The notes beneath the pieces are model-generated. The model was given only the letters and a program-made list of their open reading frames with translations. It was not told the DNA's origin and did no database searches. Positions 5,387-15,235 of a stretch of 27,082 nucleotides of DNA are shown here, piece after piece. Both the position numbers and the translations under genes were made by a program. The stretch's first letter is position 1. Each line of letters opens with the position of its first letter. Source of the DNA: a virus; IMG/VR virus record IMGVR_UViG_3300005613_000343, positions 1-27,082 of that record, one strand, 5' to 3'.

Positions 5387-6714
5387 TGGCAATTACACAA
5401 AGACAATCACCAACAACGCCTAATATGGTTGAGTCTGATTTAATATATGCAGTCTCATCCAACAATGGTAGTAGACCACAATTTCAGTTTGTAGCTAAGA
5501 TTAGAGACAAAGATAATAATGAGGTAGTTATAAAACAACAACCAGTTCCAACTGGTACATTACCTGCTGCTAAGGGTGTTTTTAACATCTCTCAGATAGC
5601 AAGAGACTATATGGGTAACGATACCCCTTGGAAGACTCAGAAAGTCTCTCAGAACGAATCTTGTAATGAGTTTGATGTTATCTTCTTTGAAGAGACTGGT
5701 TCATCAGTATCATCATCAGTTAGTATTGTAAATGGTACGTCAGGTTCTTCAGTATACCTTATTGATGGTGTAGTTGAAATGAATAGTGGTGATTGGAATT
5801 GGGCTAGTGGTTCTTACTATGTTAAAGAAAGAGCGTCAGTTGCTAATTCATTCTCACATCAGAACGCATTAACTACCTCACCTATTTCACAAAGTATTAG
5901 AGAGGATGAGTACGCAACCATCTCTATTATCAATGGTAACTTTGATGGTGACAACGGAAACGCTCAAGATATACATACTATACAAGTAAGTTTCTTTGAT
6001 GAAGGTAGAACACCACAAACTGTATTCTCATGGCCTAATACAACTGGTAATGGTGGTGGACCAAGAAGTGGTTCAGTACAACCATGGCAGGATGCATATG
6101 ATGAACAAACTGCAGCAACAAGAATGATTCACGTTGCGGCAGGACCACAAAACCTTATTGATAGAGGTCTTAGTATACCAGCTGATTGGGCATCTTATAA
6201 AGTAGAAGCGTTTAGTCAAGATGATGCTGGATTAGATAATTCAAATGGTATATGGTTTCAAAGATGGTTTACAAGACAAGAGCCAGAGTGTGATTATGAA
6301 GGTACACGATTCGCTTGGTTAAATGAATTGGGAGGCTGGGATTATTTTACATTCCCATTCGCTGTTGGTAAAAGTGATAGTATAGAAAGAAAGACTTACA
6401 AACAATCTTTTGTAGATTACTCATCAGCTAATTCATACCTTGTAGGATACGATAAGAGTAGAAGAGGTACTAACGTATTCTCTATAAACTACGATGAAAC
6501 AAGGACTGCAGAATCAGATTATCTAACTCAAGAAGAGGCTGATTGGTTAAGAACATTGGTGGAAAGTCCCGATGTGTACATACAAGAAGGAAGTGATTTC
6601 TTACCTATCGTTATACAAACTGCGGATTACGAATACAAAACCAATCCAAGAACTCAGAAGTTATATAGATTGAGTTTGACATACAAATTAGCTAATAATA
6701 GAAGAAGTAGATAA
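5386..6714 (+). CDS. Tail structural protein (442 aa)
   Basis: A 442-residue protein rich in Ser, Thr, Asn and aromatic residues, mostly beta in character, with no signal peptide or membrane helix. The segment TRFAWLNELGGWDYFTF (about residues 304-320) is typical of a tail protein found before the baseplate protein in Bacteroidetes and marine phages. Near the C-terminus there is SDYLTQEEADWLRTLVESP. It sits between the gp10-like protein and a 1095-residue baseplate-like protein, suggesting a part of the tail tip or distal tail. The exact role cannot be told from sequence. Confidence 0.5.
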   Translation: MAITQRQSPTTPNMVESDLIYAVSSNNGSRPQFQFVAKIRDKDNNEVVIKQQPVPTGTLPAAKGVFNISQIARDYMGNDTPWKTQKVSQNESCNEFDVIFFEETGSSVSSSVSIVNGTSGSSVYLIDGVVEMNSGDWNWASGSYYVKERASVANSFSHQNALTTSPISQSIREDEYATISIINGNFDGDNGNAQDIHTIQVSFFDEGRTPQTVFSWPNTTGNGGGPRSGSVQPWQDAYDEQTAATRMIHVAAGPQNLIDRGLSIPADWASYKVEAFSQDDAGLDNSNGIWFQRWFTRQEPECDYEGTRFAWLNELGGWDYFTFPFAVGKSDSIERKTYKQSFVDYSSANSYLVGYDKSRRGTNVFSINYDETRTAESDYLTQEEADWLRTLVESPDVYIQEGSDFLPIVIQTADYEYKTNPRTQKLYRLSLTYKLANNRRSR

Positions 6715-6715
6715 T

Positions 6716-9700
6716 ATGAATAATGGACTAATTTTAAGATGTAGGCTATCAGATACTTCTTCCTTTGATTCAAGGGAGATATTTGATTTAGATACCTTCG
6801 AAGACATTGACTTTCGTTTAGATATATCAGCAATACAAAACAATGAGATTGGTTCTAACTTTGGTTTAGCTTCTCAAAACATTACCTTGCCTGGTTCTAA
6901 GAACAATAACAAGTTCTTTAAATCAGCCTTTAATGTAAACTCATTTGGAGTACGAGGATTCAAACAATCAGTTCCTTGTCAAGTACTACAAGATGGTGCA
7001 GAGGTATTCAATGGTAATCTAATCCTCAATGATGTTGTAACCGATGGAAGTTCAGATACCATATACAACGTAACATTGGTTAACGAGACTGTTGACTTCT
7101 CAACCTTGATTGCAGAACAATATCTGACGCAGTTAGATTTTTCTGATTTAACTCACACATATTCCCCAACGTCAATTACTGCATCGTTCGAAACCTCATC
7201 GTTTCTAAATGGTGATGTGTTTTATCCATTGGTAGAATATGGACAAGATGGAACAGTGCCTGATATGTACGCTATTGCAATGGGTGGTGGAACTGGTAAA
7301 GTAGATAATCCAAATACACCAATGTTGGTTCAACAATTCAAACCAGCGATTAGAGTAAAAGCTCTTGTAGATAAAATCTTTGATTCGGTAAACTATCAGT
7401 ACTCATCATCATTCTTTGATACTGATGAGTTTAAGTCAATGTATATGTTGACTACCAATAGTGATAAGAATGGTATTGTTTTAAACTCTCCTACTGACGC
7501 AGGGTTTTCCGCAGGTGGTAGTAACTCTCTTAATCTTATAGGTCGACCGGCATCATTTGGTAAACTTGATTTCAATAGTGAAATATATGACCCAGGTAAT
7601 TCATACGACCAATTCCTATCAGAGTTCACGGTTGTTAACACAGGTCAGTACGCATTCCAAGCATCACTTCCGTTTACACATGGACCTGCTGGACAAGGTG
7701 GATTTTGTGAATTAACTTTATATCTAAAAGTAAATGGTAGTATAGTAGCACAACAATGGTATAACATTACTCAAACTAACAATGGTACTATTGGATTCTC
7801 AACTGCTGGATTTAACCTAACGGCAGGTGATGTTGTTCAGTTAGATTACTACTATGAAGGATTTACAATTGGTCTTTCATCGGTAGATTTATTTATACCA
7901 TCATCAAGAACATTTGGTACACTATATGCTCCAATTGCAACGGTAGGTGCCACTGTGGATATGTCACAACAATTCGACCCAAGTATCAAGTCATTAGATT
8001 TCCTAAAAGGATTGATTCAAAAGTTCAACTTGGTTATCGAACCTAAGAAGGATGAAAGAAACACCCTTATCATAGAGCCATTCAATACATGGGCTGATTC
8101 TGGTAGATTAAAAGATTGGAGTGATAAGTTTGATAGAGCTGAAAAGATATCTATTACTCATCCTATTCAATCACAACCTCTAAGAATTAAACTTGAGGAT
8201 TCCTACGATAATGATGTATTGATTCAGTACGCTAAAAACAATTTTGATGATTTAAGACCTTATGGTTCTTGGACATACACATCAAATTCAGACATTCCAA
8301 GAGGAGAACGTAAGGTAGGTGGGTTCTTCTCACCAATTCCTACAAAAGGTATACCAGGCGCTCCTAATATGATTATTCCACTCTTGTATCGTTCGGAGGG
8401 AAGTGAATCAAAAGCATTTAAGTTTAAACCAAGGTTAGCATATCGTATAGACAATCAAGGAGCTGTTGGAGCAAGTCAAGGTAGATTCTTCCTTGCAGAC
8501 CCAGTAACTGGTGTACCTCACGAGATTTCAAATTACTCTACGTTAGGTCCTATCCAACAATACCCTTCGAACAATTGTAATTCTATTCACTATGATGGTC
8601 AATGGTATCCATTCCATCAAGCAGTATCGGATGGATTTACACCATTTGGTGCATATAACTTGTATTGGGCTAGATACATTAATGAGTTGTATGATGATGA
8701 GGCAAGATTGTTGACCTTGAATATGAACTTTAAACCAACTGATTTAATTGATATTCAGTTGAATGATAAAATCTTCATAGACAACGCCTACTATCGTATT
8801 AATAAGATTAGTGGGTTCAACCTATCTAAACAAGATACTGTTACAGTAGAACTCTTAAAAGCGCCTGTCCGTAAGGCTCAGTATGGTAAAAGAAGAATAT
8901 ATGTAAATCAATACGATGATGGTCGTGATGTAGGTGTATTTGACCCAGGTGATTTTAAACCACAAGGTGATGTTGTTGTTAAAGACTTTGATACTGGTGA
9001 TGTAGTTACCGATACTGATGTTTTAAGGAAATTTGCACTTGTTGAAGGATACCAATTTATTTCAAGTTCTGTTTATTGGAAATCAGAATTCAATAGAAAT
9101 AATTTGAATGCAAACGCTGAACAGCAAATTAGAGGTTCAATAGATATAGACCCAACTGCAGGTGTAATCATTGGAGCAGCTGATAGTGGTTCTATTGGTC
9201 AAGATGTAGACAAGGCAATTATAATTGGTACTCAGATAAACATTGAAAGAGAAGTAAAGAATTCTTACATTGGTGGTAGTGATATCACTATTGGTTCTGG
9301 TTCTGACAATATATCAGTATTCTCATCAGTTAATTCTACAATTGGGCCAGGTACTTTAGATAGTACTTTATTATCTACTTCAGGTTCTTACTCTAATGGT
9401 ACTTTAAATACTCAAATTGGTACATTTGCTTCTAACATTAGTAATGGAGCAATACAAAGTACTTTAATTGGTACGAGAGGTGTTAATTTAAATAGTGCAG
9501 CTAATACCTTTGAAAGAACTACCCACATTGGTGGTAATAAGTTTGAATACTACAATACAAGTTCTGGTGAGGATTACTCTAACTCAGTAGGGTTAGGTCA
9601 ATTACCTGATGTACCAACTAACGCAGGTGTAGATAAAGCAAATAAGGTTATTATTGGAGATTCCCTATACACGGGTGGTGTATGGTTAAAGATTCAGAAC

Positions 9701-10003
9701 AAAACAGCAACCGCTGGAGGTACTGATGATTTCATTGGAGATAACTCAACCTTTATGGTTAGTTATACATGGAGTGGTGCTAATGGAACGTATAATTTAA
9801 CTTTACCTGATGCAAGTGTAAATAGAGGTAGATGGATGCAGTTCTTTACTGATGGTACATTCAATGGTTCAACAACCTTGAATCTTGTATCAAGTGGTTC
9901 TCAGTCTATCAATGGTAGTCCTGAGTTCCCTATTAACCAATCTTATAAAGGTGCTGGTATTATATCTGATGGTAATGATTGGTTTGTTATTGGAGGGGCT
10001 TAA
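6716..10003 (+). CDS. Large tail/baseplate protein with fibre-like end
   Basis: A 1095-residue protein. The N-terminal part contains LASQNITLPGSKNNNKFF (about residues 51-68), a signature of a tail-tip or hub-like protein in Bacteroidetes phages that precedes or follows the tape measure. The middle (about 400-760) is mixed, with FLKGLIQKFNLVIEP and later NDKIFIDNAYYRINKI, as in hub proteins. Residues about 815-985 are short repeats with IIIG, YIGG and IGS/IGT turns, like a trimeric beta-roll or beta-helix. The last ~100 residues look like a small beta-sandwich tip ending DGNDWFVIGG. It may thus be hub and fibre in one chain. It starts one base after the previous stop. Confidence 0.55.
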   Translation: MNNGLILRCRLSDTSSFDSREIFDLDTFEDIDFRLDISAIQNNEIGSNFGLASQNITLPGSKNNNKFFKSAFNVNSFGVRGFKQSVPCQVLQDGAEVFNGNLILNDVVTDGSSDTIYNVTLVNETVDFSTLIAEQYLTQLDFSDLTHTYSPTSITASFETSSFLNGDVFYPLVEYGQDGTVPDMYAIAMGGGTGKVDNPNTPMLVQQFKPAIRVKALVDKIFDSVNYQYSSSFFDTDEFKSMYMLTTNSDKNGIVLNSPTDAGFSAGGSNSLNLIGRPASFGKLDFNSEIYDPGNSYDQFLSEFTVVNTGQYAFQASLPFTHGPAGQGGFCELTLYLKVNGSIVAQQWYNITQTNNGTIGFSTAGFNLTAGDVVQLDYYYEGFTIGLSSVDLFIPSSRTFGTLYAPIATVGATVDMSQQFDPSIKSLDFLKGLIQKFNLVIEPKKDERNTLIIEPFNTWADSGRLKDWSDKFDRAEKISITHPIQSQPLRIKLEDSYDNDVLIQYAKNNFDDLRPYGSWTYTSNSDIPRGERKVGGFFSPIPTKGIPGAPNMIIPLLYRSEGSESKAFKFKPRLAYRIDNQGAVGASQGRFFLADPVTGVPHEISNYSTLGPIQQYPSNNCNSIHYDGQWYPFHQAVSDGFTPFGAYNLYWARYINELYDDEARLLTLNMNFKPTDLIDIQLNDKIFIDNAYYRINKISGFNLSKQDTVTVELLKAPVRKAQYGKRRIYVNQYDDGRDVGVFDPGDFKPQGDVVVKDFDTGDVVTDTDVLRKFALVEGYQFISSSVYWKSEFNRNNLNANAEQQIRGSIDIDPTAGVIIGAADSGSIGQDVDKAIIIGTQINIEREVKNSYIGGSDITIGSGSDNISVFSSVNSTIGPGTLDSTLLSTSGSYSNGTLNTQIGTFASNISNGAIQSTLIGTRGVNLNSAANTFERTTHIGGNKFEYYNTSSGEDYSNSVGLGQLPDVPTNAGVDKANKVIIGDSLYTGGVWLKIQNKTATAGGTDDFIGDNSTFMVSYTWSGANGTYNLTLPDASVNRGRWMQFFTDGTFNGSTTLNLVSSGSQSINGSPEFPINQSYKGAGIISDGNDWFVIGGA

Positions 10004-10164
10004 CCATGTGTAAAGAAATCTGGTATATTATTTCCCTTGAAAGCTTAGATGCTTAATTATATAAGTTATAAGGAAAGTTGGTCATGAATTGTAAGAATTT
10101 AAGAAAACTTTAACAATTAAATGAGTAAACGATAGGTTTTATTGATTAAACGAAAAGGAAAACT
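10004..10164 (+). other. Gap before the tape measure gene
   Basis: This 161-base gap holds a 16-codon ATG frame (10006-10056) that I do not support as a gene, and a box TTATATAAG near 10055-10065 of the late-promoter-like kind. TTTCC and GGAAA near 10030-10076 could pair weakly. AAAGGAAAA lies just before the tape-measure ATG as ribosome-binding site. No tRNA is seen. Confidence 0.4.
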
Positions 10165-12126
10165 ATGGCAACATTAACGTTCGGTGTAGAAGTGGATGCT
10201 GGGAATAGTCCCAAGACTCTAAAGTCTCTCAAGGATGAACTTGAGGCAATCAACGAAGAATTAGAACAAACGGAGATTGGCTCCAAGGCATTTACTAAAC
10301 TATCTGACCAAGCCAGAGCAACATCTTCAGAGATTAAGACACTCGAAAAAACGTTCGAGGGGTTAGAACCTCAGCAAAAGACTGAAGCGTTCGTAAAAGG
10401 ATTCGAGGCAGTTGCTGGTGCTGTTGCCGTAACGGCTGGTTCTATGGCACTCTTTGGTGTAGAGTCAGAGAAACTCGGTAAACTTGAAGAGAAGGTTCAG
10501 GGAGCGATTGCAATTGCAGTTGGTGCAAGAAGTATCGCAGAAGGTGCTTTACAAGCAAAAGTAGCCGCAAGATTGATTGCTGAGAAAGCGGCAACTGCTG
10601 CTACTAAAGCACAAATCGTAGTACAAAGGGCTCTGAACGTTGTCTTAGCTGCAAACCCAATTGGTCTTATCATTGCTGGTGTAACTGCAGCAGTTTTAGT
10701 CTTCACTAAGTTTGGTGATAAGATTATGGGATTCATCAAGACTGCACTTGGTCCGTTGAATACTGCATTAGAGAAAGCAGGTAAATTCCTTCGTATGGTA
10801 GGTTCAGCTATTGGTCTTGTTGCATCAGAAGAAGAACTTGCTGCTGAAAAAGCAAAAGAACTTTCGAATGCTAAGATTGAACAATACGAGAGAGAATTAA
10901 AGATTGCTAAAGCAAGGGGTGAAGATACTATTGAGATTGAAAAGAATATCATCAAAGAAAAGATGAAACTTTACGAACAAGATAGTAAAGAGTATAAAGA
11001 CCTTCAGGCAGACTTATTAGCACTTACTGAACAACGAGAAAGGGAAGAAGAAGCTAAGAGAACAGCGGCCGCTCAAAAGAGACGAGAGGACTATGCTAAT
11101 AGATTAAAAGAAGCTAAGAAGTTAGAAGAAGAGATTGCTAATGAAGCTGAATTAATTGGATTAGATGCAGAACAAAGAGCAATCGAGTTGGAGACTCGTA
11201 AATACGAACAACAACTTGCTACACTTAAAAAGTTCAATCTTGATACATCAGAACTTGAAAGATTACATCAAGACAACTTAGCAAAGATTCAGGCAGATGC
11301 TCAAGCAAAACGAGATGCAGATGCTAAGGCAGCAGACGATAAGAAAAAAGCTGAAGATGCTCAGAAAGAAAGTGATTACCAATCATTACTTACAAATATT
11401 CGTGATGCAAGAGCAGTAACTGAACAACAACAAAGAGACTTAGAACTCCTTAAACTTGGTGAGTACTATGACCAATTAATTACTGCAGCTCAAGAAGCAG
11501 GTTTAGCAACTCAAGATTTAGAAGATGCTAAGAACACTGCACTATCCTTGAAGAAGGATGAATTTAGAGAAAACGATAAACAAAAAGAAGAGGCATATCA
11601 ACAGCAAATTGCTGATTTGACTATTGGTGCCGCTACTAACGTTATCTCCACTCTTGGGTCACTTAACGAGTTATTCGCAGGTGAAAGTGAAGCAGAACAA
11701 AAGAAAGCATTTAAAAGACAACAGGCATTACAAATTGCTCAGACAGTTATTGATACATTCCGTTCTGCGACTGGTGCATATTCATCACTTGCTGCTATAC
11801 CAGTAGTAGGACCTGGTTTAGGTGCTATTGCAGCTGCGGCTGCTGTTGCTGCAGGTTTAGCAAATGTCAAGAAGATTAAATCTCAAAAGTTTGAAGGTAC
11901 TGCCGCTAGTGGTGGTTCTACTCCATCAGCTGGTGGAGGTGGTGGTAGAGTAGGTTCTACTCCACAAGTTGGTTCAACAGGTACTATATCAATTCCTGAA
12001 GGTAGTATAAAGACTCCACAAGCTCCTCAAAATGGTAGTGGTGCTATCAAGACATATGTTTTAAGTGGAGATGTTTCCAATGGTCTTGAAGCTGATAGAA
12101 GAATTGAACAAAGAAGAACACTATAA
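10165..12126 (+). CDS. Tape measure protein
   Basis: A 653-residue protein setting tail length and taking part in DNA injection. The N-terminus has long coiled coil (LKSLKDELEAINEELEQTE), followed by hydrophobic stretches at about 77-100 and 156-184 (NVVLAANPIGLIIAGVTAAV). Residues about 225-480 are a charged coiled coil. A Gly/Ala-rich hydrophobic segment lies at about 542-568 (IPVVGPGLGAIAAAA), preceded by the IAQTVIDTFRSATGAYSSL stretch common to Bacteroidetes tape measures. The C-terminus ends TYVLSGDVSN and an Arg-rich tail, also typical of that group. At about 1.5 Angstrom per residue the tail would be near 100 nm (inference), fitting a siphovirus. Confidence 0.85.
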   Translation: MATLTFGVEVDAGNSPKTLKSLKDELEAINEELEQTEIGSKAFTKLSDQARATSSEIKTLEKTFEGLEPQQKTEAFVKGFEAVAGAVAVTAGSMALFGVESEKLGKLEEKVQGAIAIAVGARSIAEGALQAKVAARLIAEKAATAATKAQIVVQRALNVVLAANPIGLIIAGVTAAVLVFTKFGDKIMGFIKTALGPLNTALEKAGKFLRMVGSAIGLVASEEELAAEKAKELSNAKIEQYERELKIAKARGEDTIEIEKNIIKEKMKLYEQDSKEYKDLQADLLALTEQREREEEAKRTAAAQKRREDYANRLKEAKKLEEEIANEAELIGLDAEQRAIELETRKYEQQLATLKKFNLDTSELERLHQDNLAKIQADAQAKRDADAKAADDKKKAEDAQKESDYQSLLTNIRDARAVTEQQQRDLELLKLGEYYDQLITAAQEAGLATQDLEDAKNTALSLKKDEFRENDKQKEEAYQQQIADLTIGAATNVISTLGSLNELFAGESEAEQKKAFKRQQALQIAQTVIDTFRSATGAYSSLAAIPVVGPGLGAIAAAAAVAAGLANVKKIKSQKFEGTAASGGSTPSAGGGGGRVGSTPQVGSTGTISIPEGSIKTPQAPQNGSGAIKTYVLSGDVSNGLEADRRIEQRRTL

Positions 12127-12136
12127 TTTGTATCAG

Positions 12137-12165
12137 TATTAGTTGTTAAACATATAATAATATGT
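12137..12165 (+). promoter_or_regulatory. Possible late promoter/operator before the protease gene
   Basis: TATTAGT (12137-12143), six bases, then ACATATAATA (12150-12159), matching the blocks at 3606-3627. Here the second block is also part of an inverted repeat, ACATAT-AATA-ATATGT (12150-12165). AGGAG (12166-12170) before the ATG at 12176 is the ribosome-binding site. Confidence 0.35.
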
Positions 12166-12175
12166 AGGAGAGTAC

Positions 12176-14443
12176 ATGAAGAAATCGCCAAAAATTATTA
12201 AGCTAGATATCAACGAAGAGGATGAGTTCTCTGGTGTTGATGCTATTGCTTTAGTAGAGAGTCCAGCTATCGAAGCCGGATGGATGTTCTTCAATGACCA
12301 AAAGTTCGAATCTTATACTGATTACCCTGACGCAGTATCTAATAATGCTAAAAGAGGTATCGAGTTGAATGAGAAAGTCAACAATCGTTGTGCAACCCAA
12401 GTGGGCAAAGTAAGAGCGCAGCAGTTGGCTAAAAAAGAAGCAATATCAGTTGAAACGATTAAACGCATGTATTCTTACTTGTCAAGAGCAGAAGAATATT
12501 ATGATGAGGGTAATACTGAGGCCTGTGGAACTATTTCATATTTGTTATGGGGTGGTCTTGCAGGTAAGAGATGGTCAGAGTCTAAATTAAAAGAACTTAA
12601 CTTATTCCAGGGTGACCTTGATGTAAGTGACTTGCCTGATTATGTAAATCAACCAAGTGGTTCTATTATTGTCAAAGATGTCTATGGTATCGAAAGAGAC
12701 AAAGACATGATTGATGGTGTAGTAGATTTATTATTACAAGTAGAAGACATTGAGAATCGTAAGAAGATGGTAGTAAAAGCTATTAGTGATTTTGCGTTAG
12801 AAGGTGTCTATTATGATTTAGATGATTTCCTACGAAGAGTAGGTGTTTCTATGTCAGACCTACAATTTGTAGAGAATGCTGGTGGATTTAGTGTTGGTGA
12901 TTATGTATCATGGACATTTGCTGGTAGAGGTGAAGATGCAGATAGAGGTAGAGGACAAATAGTTGACTTGAGAATTCAAGGTGAGGTACAAGTACCTGAA
13001 ACTGATGTCACACTTACTGCAAGTGAGGAAGAGCCAGTAGCACTTATCAGAACTCGTAGTGGTCAAATCGTAGGACAATACACAAGAAACCTCAGACAAA
13101 TTCAAAAGCCAGAAGGTTTTGTAAAACCAAGAGCAGGTGAAGGTGAGGATGAATTTATTTCTCGTTGTATGTCTGATTTGAATGTAGAGTTCCCTGATGA
13201 AGACCAAAGAGCTGCAGTATGTTACTCATATTGGAGAGAAGGATTCGAAGCAAAGACCGAAGATTACATGACTCAGTTGTTCGACTTTTTAGGATACATT
13301 GACGAACTACCAGTTTATTCAACTCCAGAGGAAGCTATGGAAGTTTCTAAAATCGCAGGATGTGAGGGGTATCACGAACACCAATTAGGTGAACTTACAG
13401 TCTATATGCCATGTGAATCTCACGAAGAAAGTTGGGATTCTCTACTTAAAGAATTATATGAGTCTTGGAAAGCATCTAAATACAAGTCTTGGAATGATTT
13501 AAGTGAGGATGATAAAGATAATCTTTTAGCTTACTTAGATAAAGTTGCAGTTTATGCTCCTAATAGAGACCAATTCAATGATGTAAAAACATCTAAGATA
13601 AATGGTGTAGATATTAGTGGTCTTGGTGTTAGTTTCTTGGATACACCAAATACAAAATATAGATACCAATACGATGGTCCAGTTGATTCTAAAAATCGTG
13701 ACTTTTGTCGTATCTTAATGGAAAGATATACTCGAAGAGGTAAAGTGTTCAGAAAAGAGGACATTAATAATATGTCTTTTGCTGGTGTTAATACCGGCTT
13801 TGGACCAAATGGTATCAATGAATATAATATATTCCTATATAGAGGTGGAAACAATTGTAGACATACTTGGAAAACAGTAACTTATAGTCGTGAAAATGGT
13901 AAGTGGGATGATTCAACCAAAGTTGTTGAGTCAATTGCTAACTTGATAGATGTTACTCCAAGAAGTCCACAAACTACCTTAGAAGGTACAATTCTTGGTC
14001 CTCTTGCTATTGGTACACAATTCAGTAAACAAGAGTTCGCTGAACAACAAATCGTTGCTGGTCCGTTTATGATTCCAAATAAACTGATTTATCGTAACGA
14101 TGAGAATGGAGAATACTATGTGTATTTCTCCGATGAGACTATTAAAAAGATTGCATACAAGTATATGCAAAGAAAATATACGGATTCTACAAACTTAGAA
14201 CATCTTTCTGAGTTAGCACTTGACGATGTATTCGTTGTTGAGAGCTGGTTAGTAGAAGACCCGAAACGAGACAAATCCCTCATCTATTCAGGTGGGGAGG
14301 AGTATCCTAAAGGAACTTGGTACGGACTTATGAAAGTCAAGAACAAGGAAATTTGGGACAATTATGTTAAATCAGGTTTAGTTAAAGGATTCTCGGTGGA
14401 AGGATTTTTCATTGATGAATTATTAAACAAAACCAAAGTTTGA
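12176..14443 (+). CDS. Multidomain XkdF-type prohead protease
   Basis: A 755-residue mosaic. The N-terminus (IKLDINEEDEFSGVDAIALV) and C-terminus (about 618-752: IVAGPFMIPNKLIYR, then GTWYGLMKVKN and LVKGFSVEGFF) match the XkdF-type head protease of PBSX-like phages. Inserted between are modules also seen in other phage head proteins. About 49-137 has YPDAVSNNAKRGIELN and IKRMYSYLSRAEEY. About 314-356 has EFISRCMSD and QRAAVCYSYW. About 381-416 has EEAMEVSKIAGCEGYH and YMPCESH. About 470-565 has YDGPVDSKNRDFCRILM and NNCRHTW, like a Mu gpF-type C-terminal region. It heads the head module, before the scaffold-like and capsid genes, as expected for a maturation protease. Catalytic residues cannot be named with confidence. 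Confidence 0.7.
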   Translation: MKKSPKIIKLDINEEDEFSGVDAIALVESPAIEAGWMFFNDQKFESYTDYPDAVSNNAKRGIELNEKVNNRCATQVGKVRAQQLAKKEAISVETIKRMYSYLSRAEEYYDEGNTEACGTISYLLWGGLAGKRWSESKLKELNLFQGDLDVSDLPDYVNQPSGSIIVKDVYGIERDKDMIDGVVDLLLQVEDIENRKKMVVKAISDFALEGVYYDLDDFLRRVGVSMSDLQFVENAGGFSVGDYVSWTFAGRGEDADRGRGQIVDLRIQGEVQVPETDVTLTASEEEPVALIRTRSGQIVGQYTRNLRQIQKPEGFVKPRAGEGEDEFISRCMSDLNVEFPDEDQRAAVCYSYWREGFEAKTEDYMTQLFDFLGYIDELPVYSTPEEAMEVSKIAGCEGYHEHQLGELTVYMPCESHEESWDSLLKELYESWKASKYKSWNDLSEDDKDNLLAYLDKVAVYAPNRDQFNDVKTSKINGVDISGLGVSFLDTPNTKYRYQYDGPVDSKNRDFCRILMERYTRRGKVFRKEDINNMSFAGVNTGFGPNGINEYNIFLYRGGNNCRHTWKTVTYSRENGKWDDSTKVVESIANLIDVTPRSPQTTLEGTILGPLAIGTQFSKQEFAEQQIVAGPFMIPNKLIYRNDENGEYYVYFSDETIKKIAYKYMQRKYTDSTNLEHLSELALDDVFVVESWLVEDPKRDKSLIYSGGEEYPKGTWYGLMKVKNKEIWDNYVKSGLVKGFSVEGFFIDELLNKTKV

Positions 14444-14460
14444 CATACTTATATAAAAGA

Positions 14461-14550
14461 ATGGTGAACGAGATGCCAAATACCGAGATGGAATTCTGCG
14501 GAAAACATAAGGTGAATGGGTTCGTTCTAATTCAGATGTTTAACAACTAA
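14461..14550 (+). CDS. Possible 29-aa ORF in the gap before the scaffold gene
   Basis: An ATG frame of 29 codons (MVNEMPNTEMEF...) fills most of the gap between protease and scaffold-like genes. It has no good ribosome-binding site and resembles nothing I know. The same bases contain GAACGA near the start and TCGTTC near 14522-14527, which could pair, and a TTATATAAAAG box (about 14451-14461) lies just upstream. It may be a leader rather than a gene. Confidence 0.25.
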   Translation: MVNEMPNTEMEFCGKHKVNGFVLIQMFNN

Positions 14551-14567
14551 TAAAAAAGGATTGACCT

Positions 14568-15218
14568 ATGAGTTCAATGAAAGAATTAGTAAAGAAGCAC
14601 TTCAACTTGGTTGATGCTCCTGCTAAAGAATCTTTTGGAGAAATTATGACTGCTGACGGTCAGTTGACTCTTACCTATGAAGGTGACGAGTTGGCTCAAG
14701 GTCTTGCTGTTTTTGTTGTTACTGAAGATGGTAATGTTCCCGCACCAGATGGCGAGCACGCACTCGAAGGTGGGATTACTATTGTAACAGCAGATGGTAA
14801 GATTGAAGCAATCAAAGAAACTCCTGCAGAGGAAGCTCCTGCAGAAGGTGAAGAAGTAACTGCCGAAGAACATGAAGATGAAGAAATGGAAGTAGCTGAA
14901 TCACCTGCAGAAGCAGTAGCAGAAGTTGTATCAGATGAAGTTGCTGAAGAAGTAGCTGAAGTAGTAGAAGAAGCAATCTCAGAAGAGATTGTTATTGCTG
15001 TTGCTGAAGCTGTATCAGAAGCAGTTGGTGAAATGATGAAAAAATACGAAGAGAGAATGGCTGCCCTTGAGGGTAAGTTTAGTTCTTTTGCATCAGCACC
15101 TGCAACTGAAAAGACAAACGCTAGAAAGTCTAGCACAACAAAATTCAATAGTGATGTAGCTCCCGCTAAAAACCAAGCATTGGTTGAGAAGTTCATCGCT
15201 TTAAAAACAAGAAAATAA
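14568..15218 (+). CDS. Acidic scaffold-like protein
   Basis: A 216-residue protein, strongly acidic in the middle. Residues about 1-85 are a small beta domain (FGEIMTADGQLTLTYEGDEL, then EDGNVPAPDGEHALEGG). About 86-150 is Glu/Ala/Val-rich repeats, and the remainder is a coiled coil (MKKYEERMAALEGKF) with a basic Ser/Lys tail. It lies directly before the major capsid gene and after the protease, the usual place of a scaffold. The beta domain followed by Glu-rich helix is common before capsid genes in Bacteroidetes phages. A decoration role is the alternative. AAAAAAGGA precedes the ATG. Confidence 0.6.
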   Translation: MSSMKELVKKHFNLVDAPAKESFGEIMTADGQLTLTYEGDELAQGLAVFVVTEDGNVPAPDGEHALEGGITIVTADGKIEAIKETPAEEAPAEGEEVTAEEHEDEEMEVAESPAEAVAEVVSDEVAEEVAEVVEEAISEEIVIAVAEAVSEAVGEMMKKYEERMAALEGKFSSFASAPATEKTNARKSSTTKFNSDVAPAKNQALVEKFIALKTRK

Positions 15219-15235
15219 TTTAAAGAGGTATTATT

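Noticed and set aside
10006-10056. 16-codon frame (MCKEIWYIISLESLDA) before the tape measure gene
   Set aside because: Too short, no ribosome-binding site, and no sign of coupling with its neighbours.
10497-10955. 152-codon open frame on the minus strand
   Set aside because: Shadow of the Ala-rich tape measure gene, with no regulatory signals of its own.
14696-15196. 166-codon open frame on the minus strand
   Set aside because: It is the reverse shadow of the Glu/Ala-rich scaffold-like gene, whose codons give Ser/Ala-rich frames on the other strand; no promoter or ribosome-binding site supports it.
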